A stretch of 64,000 bases of DNA, from NCBI RefSeq assembly GCF_900100395.1, contig NZ_FNFB01000002.1, forward strand, positions 495,074-559,073. Reading direction: 5' to 3'. Under the pieces are notes generated by a model. That model saw nothing but the letters and a program-made list of their open reading frames with translations, was not told the origin of the DNA and ran no database searches. The DNA comes from Nonomuraea maritima. GTDB lineage: Bacteria > Actinomycetota > Actinomycetes > Streptosporangiales > Streptosporangiaceae. Numbering within the stretch: the stretch's first letter is position 1; each line of letters opens with the position of its first letter. Shown in pieces: positions 35,406-45,426 of this stretch. The translations under genes and the position numbers were made by a program.

Positions 35406-36146
35406 TCAGGCGGTGGGCTGGCTCTCGCGCTGCTCGCGGCGGGCGCGGATGCGGGTCCAGGCGGCCTCCGCGGCCTGCTGCTCCGCTTCCTTCTTGCTGC
35501 GCCCGGTGCCGGAACCGTAGGACTCGCCGCCGACGCGCACCATGGCCGTGAACGACTTGGCGTGGTCGGGGCCGCTCTCCTCGACGTGGTACTCGGGCAC
35601 GCCGAGCGCCTCGGAGGCGGTGAGCTCCTGCAGCGACGTCTTCCAGTCGAGCCCCGCGCCCAGCGACGCCGAGCGCACGATCAGCGGGTCGAACAGCAGG
35701 TGGACGACCCGGAACGCCTCGTCGAGCCCCTTGTCGACGTAGATGGCGCCGATGAGCGCCTCAAGGGTGTCGGCCAGGATGGACGACTTGTCGCGCCCGC
35801 CCGTGCCCTCCTCGCCCCTGCCGAGCCGCAGGAACCGGCCGAGCCCGAGCCCTCTCGCCACGTCGGCCAGGGCGCGCATGTTGACCACGGCGGCGCGCAG
35901 CTTCGCGAGCTGGCCTTCCGGCAGGTCGGGGTGGTTGCGGTAGAGGGTGTCGGTGACCACCAGGCCGAGCACCGAGTCGCCCAGGAACTCGAGCCGCTCG
36001 TTGGTGGGCAGCCCACCGTTCTCGTACGCGTAGGAGCGATGGGTCAGCGCCCGCTCCAGGATGCCGTTGTCGACGCCGATGGCGAGAACCTGCTCCAGCT
36101 CGTCACGGGCGACCTCGACGGCCACCGGCTTAGGACCTGCGCCCAC
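35406..36146 (-). CDS. rnc: Ribonuclease III
   Basis: This 246-residue dimeric endonuclease cleaves double-stranded RNA in rRNA and mRNA processing. The RNase III signature [21 protein letters not shown] with its metal ligands, then [20 protein letters not shown], is complete. The C-terminal dsRNA-binding domain follows ([33 protein letters not shown]). GTG 36146 starts the gene. In actinomycetes rnc also controls antibiotic synthesis in some species; that role is not shown here. It lies between rpmF and mutM. Confidence 0.96.
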   Translation of the reverse strand: MGAGPKPVAVEVARDELEQVLAIGVDNGILERALTHRSYAYENGGLPTNERLEFLGDSVLGLVVTDTLYRNHPDLPEGQLAKLRAAVVNMRALADVARGLGLGRFLRLGRGEEGTGGRDKSSILADTLEALIGAIYVDKGLDEAFRVVHLLFDPLIVRSASLGAGLDWKTSLQELTASEALGVPEYHVEESGPDHAKSFTAMVRVGGESYGSGTGRSKKEAEQQAAEAAWTRIRARREQRESQPTA

Positions 36147-36288
36147 GTGCTTCCTCCTCGGACATCTTCACATGGCGCGTCGGCTGCGAGAGATGCCCGA
36201 AAACGTGGTGGGCGTCGGGGTAACGCGTAGCCCCGGCGTCCACCACGACCGCGGGCGCACCGCCGCCGCACGCATTTGAGACGGTAAC

Positions 36289-36319
36289 GCCGACCGAGGC
36301 ACTTTGGCACCCGGTCGGC
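36289..36319 (-). terminator. Hairpin after rpmF
   Basis: GCCGACCG (36289-36296) pairs with CGGTCGGC (36312-36319) around a loop that can also fold internally. It starts 22 bp after the rpmF stop and may end the DUF177-rpmF transcript or attenuate readthrough into rnc. Confidence 0.5.
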
Positions 36320-36340
36320 ATCACGTCAACTGCTGGCGGA

Positions 36341-36520
36341 TCAGGCGGACGGCTCGACGACCTGACGACGGTTGTAGGTGCCGCAGGTGGGGCACGCGAT
36401 GTGCGGCTGCTTGGGCGACCGGCACTGCGGGCAGCTCACCAGGGCGACAGCAGTCGTCTTCCACTGGGAGCGACGGGCGCGGGTGTTGCTCCGCGACATC
36501 TTTCGCTTCGGGACGGCCAC
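36341..36520 (-). CDS. rpmF: 50S ribosomal protein L32
   Basis: This 59-residue ribosomal protein starts at GTG 36520: [20 protein letters not shown], the universal L32 start. A zinc ribbon is present with cysteine pairs in SCPQC and CPTCGTY, so this is the zinc-binding form. It starts 1 bp after the DUF177 stop codon, so the two genes are coupled; this pair is conserved in most bacteria. There is no sign of a zinc-independent paralogue in the window. Confidence 0.95.
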   Translation of the reverse strand: MAVPKRKMSRSNTRARRSQWKTTAVALVSCPQCRSPKQPHIACPTCGTYNRRQVVEPSA

Positions 36521-36521
36521 G

Positions 36522-37091
36522 TCACTTCTCCTGATCGTTATCTTTGTCGGTAATCAGACCTTGCAACGACGCCCAGCGGGCATCGATCTTCTCGTGCCGA
36601 TGGTCGACGCCGGCCTCCGCCAGCTTGACCCCGCACTCCACGCAGAGCCCTTCGCAGTCGTCACGACACATCGGGCTCAACGGCAGTGCGAGCACCACCG
36701 CGTCGCGGAACGTCGGCTCGAGATCGAGCAGCTCACCGTCGAGCAGTGAGTCCTCCTCCGAGGCGTCCTCGTCGGAGTAGAAGAACAGCTCCTGCAGATC
36801 GACCTCGATCTCGGAGGAGACCGGGTCGAGACACCGCGAGCACTCCCCCGCGAGAGGGGTGCGCGCCGTGCCCGAGACGAGCACGCCTTCCATCACTGCT
36901 TCGAACCGGAGATCCAGCTCGATTTCGGCGTCCTTGGGGACGCCGATCATGTCAACGCCGATGTCCACCGGTGCCGGGAGGGTCACGGAAACCTGGCGCA
37001 TCGTGCCCGGCCGCTTTCCCAGGTCGTGAGTGGAGATCACCCAAGGGGAGCGGGGGTCGAGGTGCTGAGTCATCCTGCTCTCGCTAGGCAT
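36522..37091 (-). CDS. DUF177 (YceD-like) protein upstream of rpmF
   Basis: This 189-residue protein of the DUF177/YceD family is needed for 23S rRNA or 50S biogenesis in organisms studied. Conserved CSRCLDPV and the final [16 protein letters not shown] with four cysteines are visible, flanking an acidic segment ([16 protein letters not shown]). ATG 37091 follows GGCGAGG at 7 nt; ATG 37073 ([11 protein letters not shown]) is also possible. It is translationally linked to rpmF. The coaD stop lies 52 bp upstream of its start. Confidence 0.88.
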   Translation of the reverse strand: MPSESRMTQHLDPRSPWVISTHDLGKRPGTMRQVSVTLPAPVDIGVDMIGVPKDAEIELDLRFEAVMEGVLVSGTARTPLAGECSRCLDPVSSEIEVDLQELFFYSDEDASEEDSLLDGELLDLEPTFRDAVVLALPLSPMCRDDCEGLCVECGVKLAEAGVDHRHEKIDARWASLQGLITDKDNDQEK

Positions 37092-37143
37092 GGCGAAACC
37101 TCGCCGTCGTACAAGGCCGAAATGAAAGGATAGCAGCTCGCGG

Positions 37144-37620
37144 TCAGCCTCTGAGCCGCTCGATGAGCAGCTTGTGGACGAGGTCGGGCACGAGCCCGGA
37201 CACGTCACCACCGTACCGGGCGATCTCCTTCACCCGCGACGACGACAGGAACGAGTACTCGGGGTTGGTCGGCATGAACAGCGTCTCCACACCCGACATG
37301 CGGTAGTTGAGCTGCGCCATCTGGAGCTCGTAGTCGAAATCGCTGACGACCCTGATGCCCTTGACGATGGCCGGGATGTCGTTCTCCTTGCAGAAATCCA
37401 CCAACAAGCCGTGGAATTTGCGCACTTGGACGTTCGGGTAGTCCTTCGTCACGGTCCGCAGGACGTCAATCCTCTCGTCGACCGTGAACAGGCTGCTTTT
37501 CTCTACGTTGATGAGGACTGCCACGGTCACCTCGTCGTACAGCCGTGCGGAACGGCCGATGATGTCGAGGTGGCCGTTCGTGATGGGGTCGAACGACCCC
37601 GGGCACACTACGCGGCGCAA
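37144..37620 (-). CDS. coaD: Phosphopantetheine adenylyltransferase
   Basis: This 158-residue enzyme makes dephospho-CoA from 4'-phosphopantetheine and ATP, the fourth step of CoA synthesis. The nucleotidyltransferase motif CPGSFDPITNGHLDII (TxGH) and the C-terminal SSSRVKEIARYGGDVSGLVP (the ISSSxxR region) are intact. TTG 37620 was chosen because it follows GGGAGG and gives RRVVCPGSFDP; the longer frame overlaps rsmD. The length equals that of the E. coli enzyme within one residue. It lies 14 bp after rsmD and is likely co-transcribed with it. Confidence 0.95.
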   Translation of the reverse strand: MRRVVCPGSFDPITNGHLDIIGRSARLYDEVTVAVLINVEKSSLFTVDERIDVLRTVTKDYPNVQVRKFHGLLVDFCKENDIPAIVKGIRVVSDFDYELQMAQLNYRMSGVETLFMPTNPEYSFLSSSRVKEIARYGGDVSGLVPDLVHKLLIERLRG

Positions 37621-37634
37621 GACGCCTCCCAGGT

Positions 37635-38201
37635 CTACGGGTTCCCGGCGGCGCGACCGTACCAAACGGATGCTTCGCCATAACGACGGACCCTCTCCTC
37701 AACGTACCCTTCGGGCCACGTCAAGGGCTTTCCCCTGGTTTCCCTCTCGAATGCCACCAATCCCTCATCGACCAACCAGCCGTTGTCCCGGAGAAGCTCC
37801 AGAACGGTCGTGACTTCGCCCTCACCCACCGCGTACGGCGGATCCGCGAACACGATGTCGAACGGCTCGTCGGGCTTCTTCGCGAGCACCCGTTCGACCT
37901 TGTCGGCCAGCACGTGCGCGCCCTCGAGCCCGAGCGACCTGACGTTGTCGCGGACCGTGCGGGCCGCCCTCGGGTCGGCCTCCACCAGCACGGCCTCGGA
38001 CGCACCCCGCGACAGCGCCTCCAGGCCGATCGCACCGGAGCCCGCGTACAGGTCGAGGACGCGGGCGTCGTCCAGGCCGTACAGATGGTCGAGCGTCAAG
38101 AAGATCCCTTCTCGAGCCCTGTCACTGGTCGGCCGCGTTCCGCGCCCCGGAGGGACGGCCAGCCGACGCCCACCCGCCACGCCTGCGATGATCCGCGTCA
38201 T
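37635..38201 (-). CDS. rsmD: 16S rRNA m2G966 methyltransferase RsmD
   Basis: This 188-residue SAM-dependent methyltransferase modifies G966 of 16S rRNA. The Rossmann motif VLDLYAGSGAIGLEALSRGA binds SAM, and FADPPYA is the N2-guanine catalytic motif. The N-terminal TRIIAGVAGGRRLAVPPG and RPTSDRAREGIF bind RNA in homologues. ATG 38201 gives the family start; ATG 38210 adds three residues. The rsmD-coaD order is widely conserved. Confidence 0.94.
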   Translation of the reverse strand: MTRIIAGVAGGRRLAVPPGRGTRPTSDRAREGIFLTLDHLYGLDDARVLDLYAGSGAIGLEALSRGASEAVLVEADPRAARTVRDNVRSLGLEGAHVLADKVERVLAKKPDEPFDIVFADPPYAVGEGEVTTVLELLRDNGWLVDEGLVAFERETRGKPLTWPEGYVEERVRRYGEASVWYGRAAGNP

Positions 38202-38474
38202 GTGACCCATTGTCCCGCATGTTCACCCAGGTCAAGAGTGGACAAGTGTCTGCCTCGACTACGCAAGGGTGATTCACAACGGCTGGGGGGCCACGCATGA
38301 TGATGCTGCGGCCTTCAAGGTGACCCACGTGGAGGCCGACCGGCGTGATCGTGAGCCCTTCCGCACGCCGGTTCCCTCGGCACCTGACCCGAGGGTGGGC
38401 CCAGCCGGGGACGGCATTCGGGGGGAGGCCGTCCCCGCGGCTGGGTTCGTCGGACCGACCAGGTCGGCTCCGTT

Positions 38475-38504
38475 CAGGACCTCAGCTCAGGACCTCAGCT
38501 CAGG
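38475..38504. repeat. Short 13-bp tandem repeat in the recG-rsmD gap
   Basis: CAGGACCTCAGCT occurs twice without spacing (38475-38487, 38488-38500) and is followed by a partial CAGG. It is the only structure noticed in the 388-bp gap 38202-38589. No gene is supported there. Confidence 0.6.
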
Positions 38505-38589
38505 CCCATCGGCCCGCACCGACCGGCATCCCGCGACCAGCCGGCCCGCACCGCCCGGCGCTCCGCGATCGACCAGGCGCTGCTCCCGG

Positions 38590-40776
38590 TCAGGTCTTCT
38601 CCAGGTACTCGGCCCGCTCGTCGGCCAGCAGCCGGACGATCTCGGCGCGCAGACCCTCGTGCTCGCGCAGCTCAGGATCGGTCGTCAGCAGCGTCGCCGC
38701 CTCCTCGCGGGCCGCGGCGATCACGTCCTCGTCACGCAGCAGCTGCAGCAGCTTGAGCGACGAGCGCTTGCCCGACTGAGCGGCCCCCAGCACGTCGCCC
38801 TCGCGCCGCTGCTCGAGGTCGACGCGCGACAGCTCGAACCCGTCGAGGGTGGCGGCCACCGCGTCGAGGCGGGCACGGGCGGGCGTGCCCTCGGGGAAAT
38901 CGCTGACCAGCAGGCACAGGCCGGGCAGGCCGCCCCGGCCGACGCGGCCGCGGAGCTGGTGGAGCTGGGAGACGCCGAAGCGGTCGGCGTCCATGATGAT
39001 CATCACTGAGGAGTTGGGCACGTCGACCCCGACCTCGATGACCGTGGTCGCCACCAGCACGTCGGTCTCGCCCCGCGTGAACGCGCGCATGACGGCGTCC
39101 TTCTCCTCGGGCGGCAGCTTGCCGTGCAGCGTGCCCATGCGCAGGTCGTGGAACGGCCCCTGGGCGAGCATCTCGGCCACGTCGAGGACGGCGAGGGGCG
39201 GCCGGCGCTCGTCGCCGGCGGACGTCGCCTCGGCCACCTGCAGGTCGCCCTCGTCGCCCTCGAGGTCGCCGATGCGCGGGCACACGATGTACGCCTGACG
39301 GCCGAGCGCCACCTCTTCGCGCACCCGCTGCCACGTGCGCTCGAGGTAGTGGGGCTTCTCTGCGGCGGGGACGACGTGGGTGGTGATGGGCGCCCGCCCC
39401 GACGGGAGCTGCGACAGCGTCGAGACCTCCAGGTCGCCGAACACCGTCATCGCGACCGTGCGCGGGATCGGGGTGGCCGTCATGACCAGGACGTGCGGAC
39501 GGGCCTGCCCGGCCTTCTCGCGCAGCGCGTCGCGCTGCTCGACGCCGAAGCGGTGCTGCTCGTCGACCACGACCAGCCCCAGGTCGGCGAACTGGACGTG
39601 CTCCTGCAGCAGCGCGTGCGTGCCGACGACGATGCCCGCCGTGCCGGAGGCGACGTCGAGCAGCGCGGCGCGACGGGCGGCCGCGCCCATCGAGCCGGTC
39701 AGCAGCGTGACCGCGGTGCCGCCGAACATGCCGCCCTGCGCGAGGTCGCCGAGCATGGCGGTGATCGAGCGGTGGTGCTGCTGGGCCAGCACCTCGGTGG
39801 GCGCGAGCAGCGCGGCCTGGCCGCCCGAGTCGACGACCTGGAGCATCGCCCGCAACGCCACCACGGTCTTGCCCGCGCCGACCTCGCCCTGCAGCAGCCG
39901 GTGCATCGGGTGCTCGAGCGCCAGGTCGGCGGCGATCTCCTCGCCCACCTGGGCCTGCCCCTCGGTGAGGGCGAACGGCAGCCGCTCGTCGAAACCGGCC
40001 AGCAGGCCGTCGGCGCGCCTCGGCCTGGGCTTGGCGGGCCAGGCGGTGGCGGCCTGCCTGCGCTGCAGCAGCACGGCCTGCAGCACGAACGCCTCGTCGA
40101 ACTTCAGCCGCTGGCGCGCCCGGTTCACCTCGGCGAAGTCTTTCGGCCGGTGGATGGCGACCAGCGCCTCGCCCAGCGGCTGCAGACCGTGGCGGACGCG
40201 TACGGAGGCGGGCAGCGGGTCGTCGAGCGGGCCGAGCGTGTCGAGGACGACGCCCACCGCCCGCCTGATCGCCCAGGGCGTCAGGTCTTTGCCCGCCGGA
40301 TAGATCGGCACCGGCGCCGCCGCGAACTCCGCGGCGTTCGCCTCGCCCTCCTCGAACAGCTCGAACTCGGGGTGGGCGAGCTGCCAGCGCGGCTTGCCAC
40401 GCGCGCCGAACAGCCCCACCTTGCCGGCGAACATGCCCCGCCGGCCCGGCTTCATCCGCGACTCGGCGACGTGGGAGCCCTTGCCGAAGAACGACAGGTA
40501 GAGCCTGTTGCCGTCGCCGTCGACGATCTCGACCTCGAGCCAGGTGCCGCCGCGGTTGCGCATGGGCTTGCGCATCAGCCTGCTCACCTCGCCGACCACG
40601 GTGACGTGCTCGTCGACCTCCAGCGCGTCGAGCGTGGTCAGCTCGCCGCGCTCGGCGTAGCGGCGCGGGTAGTGGCGCAGCAGGTCGCCGACCGTCTCCA
40701 GGCCGAGCACGGAGTGCAGCAACTTGGCGGTCTTCGGGTCGAGCGCTTTCGTCAGCGGCTCGTCGAAACGGCTCAC
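38590..40776 (-). CDS. recG: ATP-dependent DNA helicase RecG
   Basis: This 728-residue helicase reverses stalled forks and branch-migrates Holliday junctions. The N-terminal wedge domain with an OB fold (HVTVVGEVSRLMRKPMRNRGG) is followed by the helicase core: QGEVGAGKT (Walker A), VVDEQHRFG (the DEQH box), TATPIPRT and the C-terminal VATTVIEVGVDVPNSS and QLRGRVGRG motifs. GTG 40776 was chosen since the product then begins SRFDEPLTKAL; the frame upstream lacks similarity. It is followed by a 388-bp gap before rsmD. Confidence 0.95.
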   Translation of the reverse strand: MSRFDEPLTKALDPKTAKLLHSVLGLETVGDLLRHYPRRYAERGELTTLDALEVDEHVTVVGEVSRLMRKPMRNRGGTWLEVEIVDGDGNRLYLSFFGKGSHVAESRMKPGRRGMFAGKVGLFGARGKPRWQLAHPEFELFEEGEANAAEFAAAPVPIYPAGKDLTPWAIRRAVGVVLDTLGPLDDPLPASVRVRHGLQPLGEALVAIHRPKDFAEVNRARQRLKFDEAFVLQAVLLQRRQAATAWPAKPRPRRADGLLAGFDERLPFALTEGQAQVGEEIAADLALEHPMHRLLQGEVGAGKTVVALRAMLQVVDSGGQAALLAPTEVLAQQHHRSITAMLGDLAQGGMFGGTAVTLLTGSMGAAARRAALLDVASGTAGIVVGTHALLQEHVQFADLGLVVVDEQHRFGVEQRDALREKAGQARPHVLVMTATPIPRTVAMTVFGDLEVSTLSQLPSGRAPITTHVVPAAEKPHYLERTWQRVREEVALGRQAYIVCPRIGDLEGDEGDLQVAEATSAGDERRPPLAVLDVAEMLAQGPFHDLRMGTLHGKLPPEEKDAVMRAFTRGETDVLVATTVIEVGVDVPNSSVMIIMDADRFGVSQLHQLRGRVGRGGLPGLCLLVSDFPEGTPARARLDAVAATLDGFELSRVDLEQRREGDVLGAAQSGKRSSLKLLQLLRDEDVIAAAREEAATLLTTDPELREHEGLRAEIVRLLADERAEYLEKT

Positions 40777-40835
40777 GGCATTCAGTTCTACCGCTTGCGG
40801 CCGACAAGAATCCTCCGGGACACCGCGGTTCGCGG

Positions 40836-42356
40836 TCACTCGACGCCGACGAGGAGCGGGTGGCCGTCCTGCGCGCCGTCGTACACGACCACCTCGACGC
40901 CGGGGTGCGCGCGCCCGAGGTGCTCCTGGAGGCGGGACGCCAGGCCCGCCGGGGCCCGCGCGCCCGTCACCAGCGTGACCAGCTCGCCGCCGTCCGCCAC
41001 CATGCGATCGACGACCTGGACGGCCACGCTCTCCACCGACCCGCTGGTCACGACCGCCTCGCCGCCGACCACGCCGACCACCTCATCGGGACGGCCGCCT
41101 TCCCGCGCGGCGATGTGCGCGTACCTGGTGTGGCGGGCCGCCTCGGTCATCGCCGCCACGTCGTCGGCGAAGCCCCGCCCCGGATCGTGGACGGCCAGCG
41201 CGGCCAGCCCCTGCACGGTCGCCTTCGCGGGCAGGATCTCGACCGTCATCCCGTCCTGCCGGGCGCTCCTCGCCGCGGCGACGACGATCTCGTGGACGCT
41301 CTCGTCGTCGGGCACGACCACGACCTCCCGTCCCGCCTGCCGGAGCGCCGCGAGCACCTCAGGGACCGGCGGCAGGGCTCCGGTCGCGCGCCGCACGACG
41401 ACGGCGCCGCACCGCTCGAACAGCGCCGCGACCCCCTCCCCCGCGACCACCGCCACGACCCCGCGTCCTGCCGGGTGCTGCCGGTGTCCGTCACCGGCGA
41501 GGTACGTGACGGAGATCCGGTGCGGGCGGCCCGCCCGGATACCGGCCTCGACCGCCGGTCCGGCCGCACGGACGTGGACGTGCACGTTCCACAGCCCGTC
41601 GCCGCCGACCACCACCAGGGAGTCGCCCATCGCGTCGAGCTCCTCGCGCAGGGCGGCCACGGCCCCGTCGTCGGCGTCCAGCAGGTACATGACCTCGTAG
41701 CCCGCGCCGGACTCCGTCATCGCCGCCACCGGGGCGGTCGGCGCGGGCACCTCGTAGCGGCCCGCGGCGCCGGCGACCACCTCGGCGAGGGCCTCCAGCA
41801 CGATCGCCACCCCGGCGCCGCCCGCGTCGACGACGCCGCTGCGGGCCAGCACCTCCAGCTGGCCCGGCGTGCGGCGCAGCGCCATCCGCGCCTCCTCGGC
41901 CGCCCGCCGTGCCACCTCGTGCGGGCCGCCGCCGGTCTCGCGCGCCGCCCGCGCGGCCGATTCGAGGACGCTCAGCACCGTGCCCTCGACGGGCCGAGCC
42001 ACCGCCTCCCTCGCCAGCGCGGCGGCCCTGATCAGCGCGGCGCGCAGGTCGGGGCCGTGCTGCAGCACCTCGGCGAGGCCGCGCAGCGCCTGGCTGACGA
42101 TCACGCCCGAGTTGCCGCGCGCGCCGACCAGGGCGCCGTACGCGAGGGTCTGCCAGGAGACGGCCGGGTCGACGTCGTCCGGGAGCGCCTCGACGGCCTC
42201 GGCGGCGGACAGCAAGGTCAGGTGCAGATTGGTGCCGGTGTCGCCGTCGGCGACGGGGAAGACGTTGAGCGCGTCGATCTCCGTACGGGCCCTGCCGAGC
42301 TCGTCGGCGGCGCGGCGGGCCCAGCGCCGCACGGCGGTCAGGTCGAGGATCTCCAT
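40836..42356 (-). CDS. DAK2 (DhaL) domain protein, FakA-like
   Basis: This 506-residue protein has an N-terminal DhaL/DAK2 ATP-binding domain ([53 protein letters not shown]) and a C-terminal DegV-partner-like half. In Firmicutes FakA with this architecture phosphorylates fatty acids carried by FakB. Here the gene is conserved between rpmB and recG in actinomycetes, and its substrate is not firmly known. ATG 42356 starts [16 protein letters not shown] minus-strand promoter with -10 TATTCT lies upstream, mirror-imaged with that of rpmB. Confidence 0.85.
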   Translation of the reverse strand: MEILDLTAVRRWARRAADELGRARTEIDALNVFPVADGDTGTNLHLTLLSAAEAVEALPDDVDPAVSWQTLAYGALVGARGNSGVIVSQALRGLAEVLQHGPDLRAALIRAAALAREAVARPVEGTVLSVLESAARAARETGGGPHEVARRAAEEARMALRRTPGQLEVLARSGVVDAGGAGVAIVLEALAEVVAGAAGRYEVPAPTAPVAAMTESGAGYEVMYLLDADDGAVAALREELDAMGDSLVVVGGDGLWNVHVHVRAAGPAVEAGIRAGRPHRISVTYLAGDGHRQHPAGRGVVAVVAGEGVAALFERCGAVVVRRATGALPPVPEVLAALRQAGREVVVVPDDESVHEIVVAAARSARQDGMTVEILPAKATVQGLAALAVHDPGRGFADDVAAMTEAARHTRYAHIAAREGGRPDEVVGVVGGEAVVTSGSVESVAVQVVDRMVADGGELVTLVTGARAPAGLASRLQEHLGRAHPGVEVVVYDGAQDGHPLLVGVE

Positions 42357-42391
42357 CGCCGACCTCCCGGGATGCGCTACGGTTGCCGCTG

Positions 42392-42462
42392 GAGAATATC
42401 GCCGTCCGGGGTCCGGTCCAGAGGCTCTGGTTCGCGTCCACCGGTGTGGATCGGATATTCTC
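42392..42462. promoter_or_regulatory. Mirror-image divergent promoters for the DAK gene and rpmB
   Basis: GAGAATATC (42392-42400) and its exact reverse complement GATATTCTC (42454-42462) face outward, each holding TATTCT as a -10 hexamer for its own direction. On the minus strand TGGACC lies 16 bp upstream of it. Confidence 0.55.
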
Positions 42463-42550
42463 GTCTGGCTGGCCGGTTGTCCCGGCATGCCCTCCGCCCC
42501 GGAATGCATCCGCGGACAGGGCTACATCGACTGTTTTAAGGAGCGATACC

Positions 42551-42736
42551 GTGGCTTCCGTCTGCGATGTCTGCCGCAAGGGGCCGACGTTCGGCAACAA
42601 CGTGTCCCACTCCCACCGCCGCACCCGCCGTCGTTGGAACCCCAACATCCAGACGGTTCGCGCGGTCATCGGTGGCACGCCGAAGAAGCTGAACGTGTGC
42701 ACGTCGTGCATCAAGGCGGGCAAGGTCACCCGCTAG
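42551..42736 (+). CDS. rpmB: 50S ribosomal protein L28
   Basis: This 61-residue ribosomal protein starts at GTG 42551 after [34 protein letters not shown]. The cysteines in VCDVC and VCTSC make this the zinc-binding form (C+). It is encoded as a single gene with its own hairpin terminator. Zinc-starved actinomycetes often replace this form with a Cys-less paralogue; none is seen in the window. Confidence 0.95.
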   Translation: MASVCDVCRKGPTFGNNVSHSHRRTRRRWNPNIQTVRAVIGGTPKKLNVCTSCIKAGKVTR

Positions 42737-42747
42737 TTTCCACGTCC

Positions 42748-42788
42748 ACGAAAGCCCGCCGTGCTCGTAGAGAGCGGCGGGCTTTCGT
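42748..42788. terminator. Bidirectional hairpin between rpmB and thiD
   Basis: A 14-bp perfect stem (42748-42761 with 42775-42788) with a 13-nt loop starts 11 bp after the rpmB stop. It can also serve the convergent thiD gene. Confidence 0.75.
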
Positions 42789-42872
42789 CGTGCCAGGAAA
42801 CCAGGCCGCCGCAAGCCGTGGCCCGGACGTGACCGGCGCACCTCCGGGCGGGGTCGGCTGCGGCGGGTGGGG

Positions 42873-43667
42873 TCAGCGCCAGCGCCAGGCGTGGTCCACG
42901 GGGCCGATGCCCGAGCCCAGCGGGAAGCCGCGCGCTATGGCACCCGTCACGTACTCCTTGGCCGCCCCCACGGCCGTCGGCACGTCGTCGCCCAGGGCGA
43001 GGCGGGAGGCGATGGCCGAGGCGAGCGTGCAGCCCGTGCCATGGGTGTGGCGGTTGTCGTGGCGTTCGGCGGTGAAGCGGTATTCGTCCGTGCCGTTCGT
43101 GAGCAGGTCGACCGGGGCTCCTGGCAGGTGCCCGCCCTTGATCAGCGCCCAGGTGGGGCCGAGCTCCAGCACGGCGTCGGCCGCCGCCCTGAGCCCGTTC
43201 TCGTCCTCCACCTTGACGGAGGTGAGCTGCTCCACCTCCCAGAGGTTCGGCGTGACCACGGTGGCCACCGGCAGCAGCCGGGTGCGCAGCGTGTCGACGG
43301 CCTCGGGCGCGAGCAGCGAGTCGCCGTGCTTCGACACCCCGACGGGGTCGACGACGAGCGGCGCGGCGTACGCGCCGAGCGTCTCCGCCACCGTCTCCAC
43401 CAGCGCGGGCGAGGCCAGCATGCCGGTCTTGATCGCCTGCGCCCCGATGTCGCCGAGCACGGAGTCGAGCTGCGCCCGCACGGCCTCGGGGGGCAGTTCC
43501 CAGTAGCCCTGGACGCCGAGCGAGTTCTGGGCCGTGACCGCCGCGATGACGCTCATGCCGTGGACGCCCATGGCGAGCATGGTCTTGAGGTCTGCCTGGA
43601 TGCCCGCGCCGCCGCCGGAGTCGGAGCCCGCGACAGTCAGCACACGTGGAGGGGTCGAAACCGTCAT
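42873..43667 (-). CDS. thiD: Hydroxymethylpyrimidine/phosphomethylpyrimidine kinase
   Basis: This 264-residue ribokinase-fold kinase phosphorylates HMP and HMP-phosphate for thiamine synthesis. The start [23 protein letters not shown], the middle [15 protein letters not shown] and the catalytic anion hole [15 protein letters not shown] are intact. ATG 43667 (TVSTPPRV) was chosen; ATG 43676 is an alternative. It lies just downstream of the large disordered membrane-protein gene on the same strand, 17 bp away, which may be chance rather than function. Confidence 0.94.
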   Translation of the reverse strand: MTVSTPPRVLTVAGSDSGGGAGIQADLKTMLAMGVHGMSVIAAVTAQNSLGVQGYWELPPEAVRAQLDSVLGDIGAQAIKTGMLASPALVETVAETLGAYAAPLVVDPVGVSKHGDSLLAPEAVDTLRTRLLPVATVVTPNLWEVEQLTSVKVEDENGLRAAADAVLELGPTWALIKGGHLPGAPVDLLTNGTDEYRFTAERHDNRHTHGTGCTLASAIASRLALGDDVPTAVGAAKEYVTGAIARGFPLGSGIGPVDHAWRWR

Positions 43668-43684
43668 GTCCCTCATCCAACCAT

Positions 43685-45301
43685 TCAGCTGACGGCGCAG
43701 TCCCCGGAGACCAGCCCGCAGTTGGCCGCCTTGGAACCCTTGCCGGTGGCAGTGAACGACACCTTCACCGTCTGGCCGGCCACCAGCGGGTTCTCCAGCT
43801 CGAGGATCAGCAGGTCGCCGTCCTGCGTCCACTCGGCGCCGGACACGTTCGTGACCTTGCCGTTCACCGGCACGGAGACGGTGGGGCTCGCCAGCGTCCG
43901 CTTGGAGGTGTTGGAGACCGCCACGCTGGCCCGGTACGTGGCCGGGCGCTGACTGATCGTCTGCCGGACGCCGACCGAGTTGTCGGCGCCGGACTGCCGT
44001 TCGGGCACCTCAGGCACCAACGTCTCGATCGGCGCCGACGTGTTCTCCGGCTTGGGCGTGGTCTGCATGTCGCCGGTGGCGTTCTCGTCCAGGACGGTCG
44101 CCTCCTCGCTCGGCGTCTCCGTCGGCTGGTCCTGCGGCTGCTCGGCCTGCCTGTCGGCGGGCGGTTCCGCCTGCGTGTCCTGTTGGCGCTCCGGCTTCTC
44201 CTGCCGCGCCGCCTTCGTGGGAGTGGCGCTGTTGCTCGGCTTGCGGACGGGCGTGCCGGCCGTCGGCGCGGTGGTCTCGGGGTCCGGGGTCTCCTCCTCC
44301 ACCTCCTCGGACGGCTCGTCCTCTGGCAGCGCCTCTGAATCCTCCTCGACCGCGTCGGGCTCGTCGGTGGCGGCCGGTTCGCTCGTGGACTGCACCGCCG
44401 AGCAGCTCGTGCCCTCGCACGCCGCGGGGGTGCCCGACAGGAACTTGACGCCCGCCACGGTGCCGCCCAGCACGACGGCGACGGCCGCCACGGACAGCAG
44501 CGCCACTCTGCCCCTGCCGGCCGCGGCGGGGGCGGCCAGCAACTCGTCGTCGCGTTCCTGCCTGCGCCGGCCGCGACGGCCTCTGGGCTCGTCCCCGCCG
44601 GGAGAGCTCAGGTCTTCGGACGGGCCTGAACCGAGGAAACCGGTCTCGGCCTCCGCCCAGGCCGGAGTGGGCGGAGGCGTCGGCATCGGCATCGGCATCG
44701 GCGAGCCGGCCACCTTGACGTCGCCAGGCTCGGGCGGGCCACCGTACGCGGGCGCCGGGGGCGCGTCGAACCTCGCGGTACGGTCACCGGCCTCCTCGAA
44801 CGGGTTGCGCATCCCGTCGCCGGCACGGTCGAACACGTCACGTCGGTCGGGCGCCGCGTCAGGGGCGTCCCCGAAGAAGGACGACCGCTCGGCGGCACCG
44901 CGGAAGAGATCGCCCGGCTCGAAGTCCCCGGTGGACGGAGCCTGGACGTCGGTGAAGGGCCGGTTCGGCGGCGCGTCCCACTCGGGCGGCCTGGCGAAGG
45001 CGCCGGTCGTCTCGTACGGCCCCGCCTCCTCACCTCCCGGCCCGGGAGCGGGCGGGAAGCCACCCTGCTGAGGACCGGCCGCGGCGAAGGCCCCGGTGGT
45101 CTCGTACGGCTCCGACTGCGGCGCACGGGGCGGCGGCGCGTCAGGGCGCTGAGGCATGGGGGCCCACTGCCCCGTCACCTCGGGTTCGTCCGGCAGCGAA
45201 GGCCAGCCCGGCGGTTCGGCCTGCTCGTCAGGCCCCCAGAATGCGCTGTGCCCCCACTCGTCCCGGTCGTCGGATTCGCCTTTGCCGTGCCGGCGGCCCA
45301 T
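43685..45301 (-). CDS. Membrane-anchored protein with disordered flanks and an extracellular beta-rich domain
   Basis: I do not recognise a named family for this 538-residue protein. Residues 1-250 are Pro/Gly/Glu-rich and probably disordered, with the near-repeat PYETTGAF twice. One transmembrane helix ([23 protein letters not shown], about 268-290) follows an Arg-rich stop-transfer segment. After it comes a Thr/Pro/Glu linker of about 130 residues. The last 110 residues look like a beta-sandwich ([34 protein letters not shown]), as in cellulose-binding CBM2-like modules. ATG 45301 follows AAAGGG. Confidence 0.65.
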   Translation of the reverse strand: MGRRHGKGESDDRDEWGHSAFWGPDEQAEPPGWPSLPDEPEVTGQWAPMPQRPDAPPPRAPQSEPYETTGAFAAAGPQQGGFPPAPGPGGEEAGPYETTGAFARPPEWDAPPNRPFTDVQAPSTGDFEPGDLFRGAAERSSFFGDAPDAAPDRRDVFDRAGDGMRNPFEEAGDRTARFDAPPAPAYGGPPEPGDVKVAGSPMPMPMPTPPPTPAWAEAETGFLGSGPSEDLSSPGGDEPRGRRGRRRQERDDELLAAPAAAGRGRVALLSVAAVAVVLGGTVAGVKFLSGTPAACEGTSCSAVQSTSEPAATDEPDAVEEDSEALPEDEPSEEVEEETPDPETTAPTAGTPVRKPSNSATPTKAARQEKPERQQDTQAEPPADRQAEQPQDQPTETPSEEATVLDENATGDMQTTPKPENTSAPIETLVPEVPERQSGADNSVGVRQTISQRPATYRASVAVSNTSKRTLASPTVSVPVNGKVTNVSGAEWTQDGDLLILELENPLVAGQTVKVSFTATGKGSKAANCGLVSGDCAVS

Positions 45302-45426
45302 GGTTGCCCTTTCTTCCGGTTACCGTGGCCGCCAATCTTCATAACACCTTTACTAAGCCGCTGTCACAATAATCCCGCCCGTGCTACCCGGAATCGGGAA
45401 ATTGTCACGCAAATCGGGATAACCAC

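Noticed and set aside
38202-38589. A plus-strand frame crossing the recG-rsmD gap
   Set aside because: It continues into sequence antisense to recG, has Pro/Arg/Ser-rich composition and has no ribosome site.
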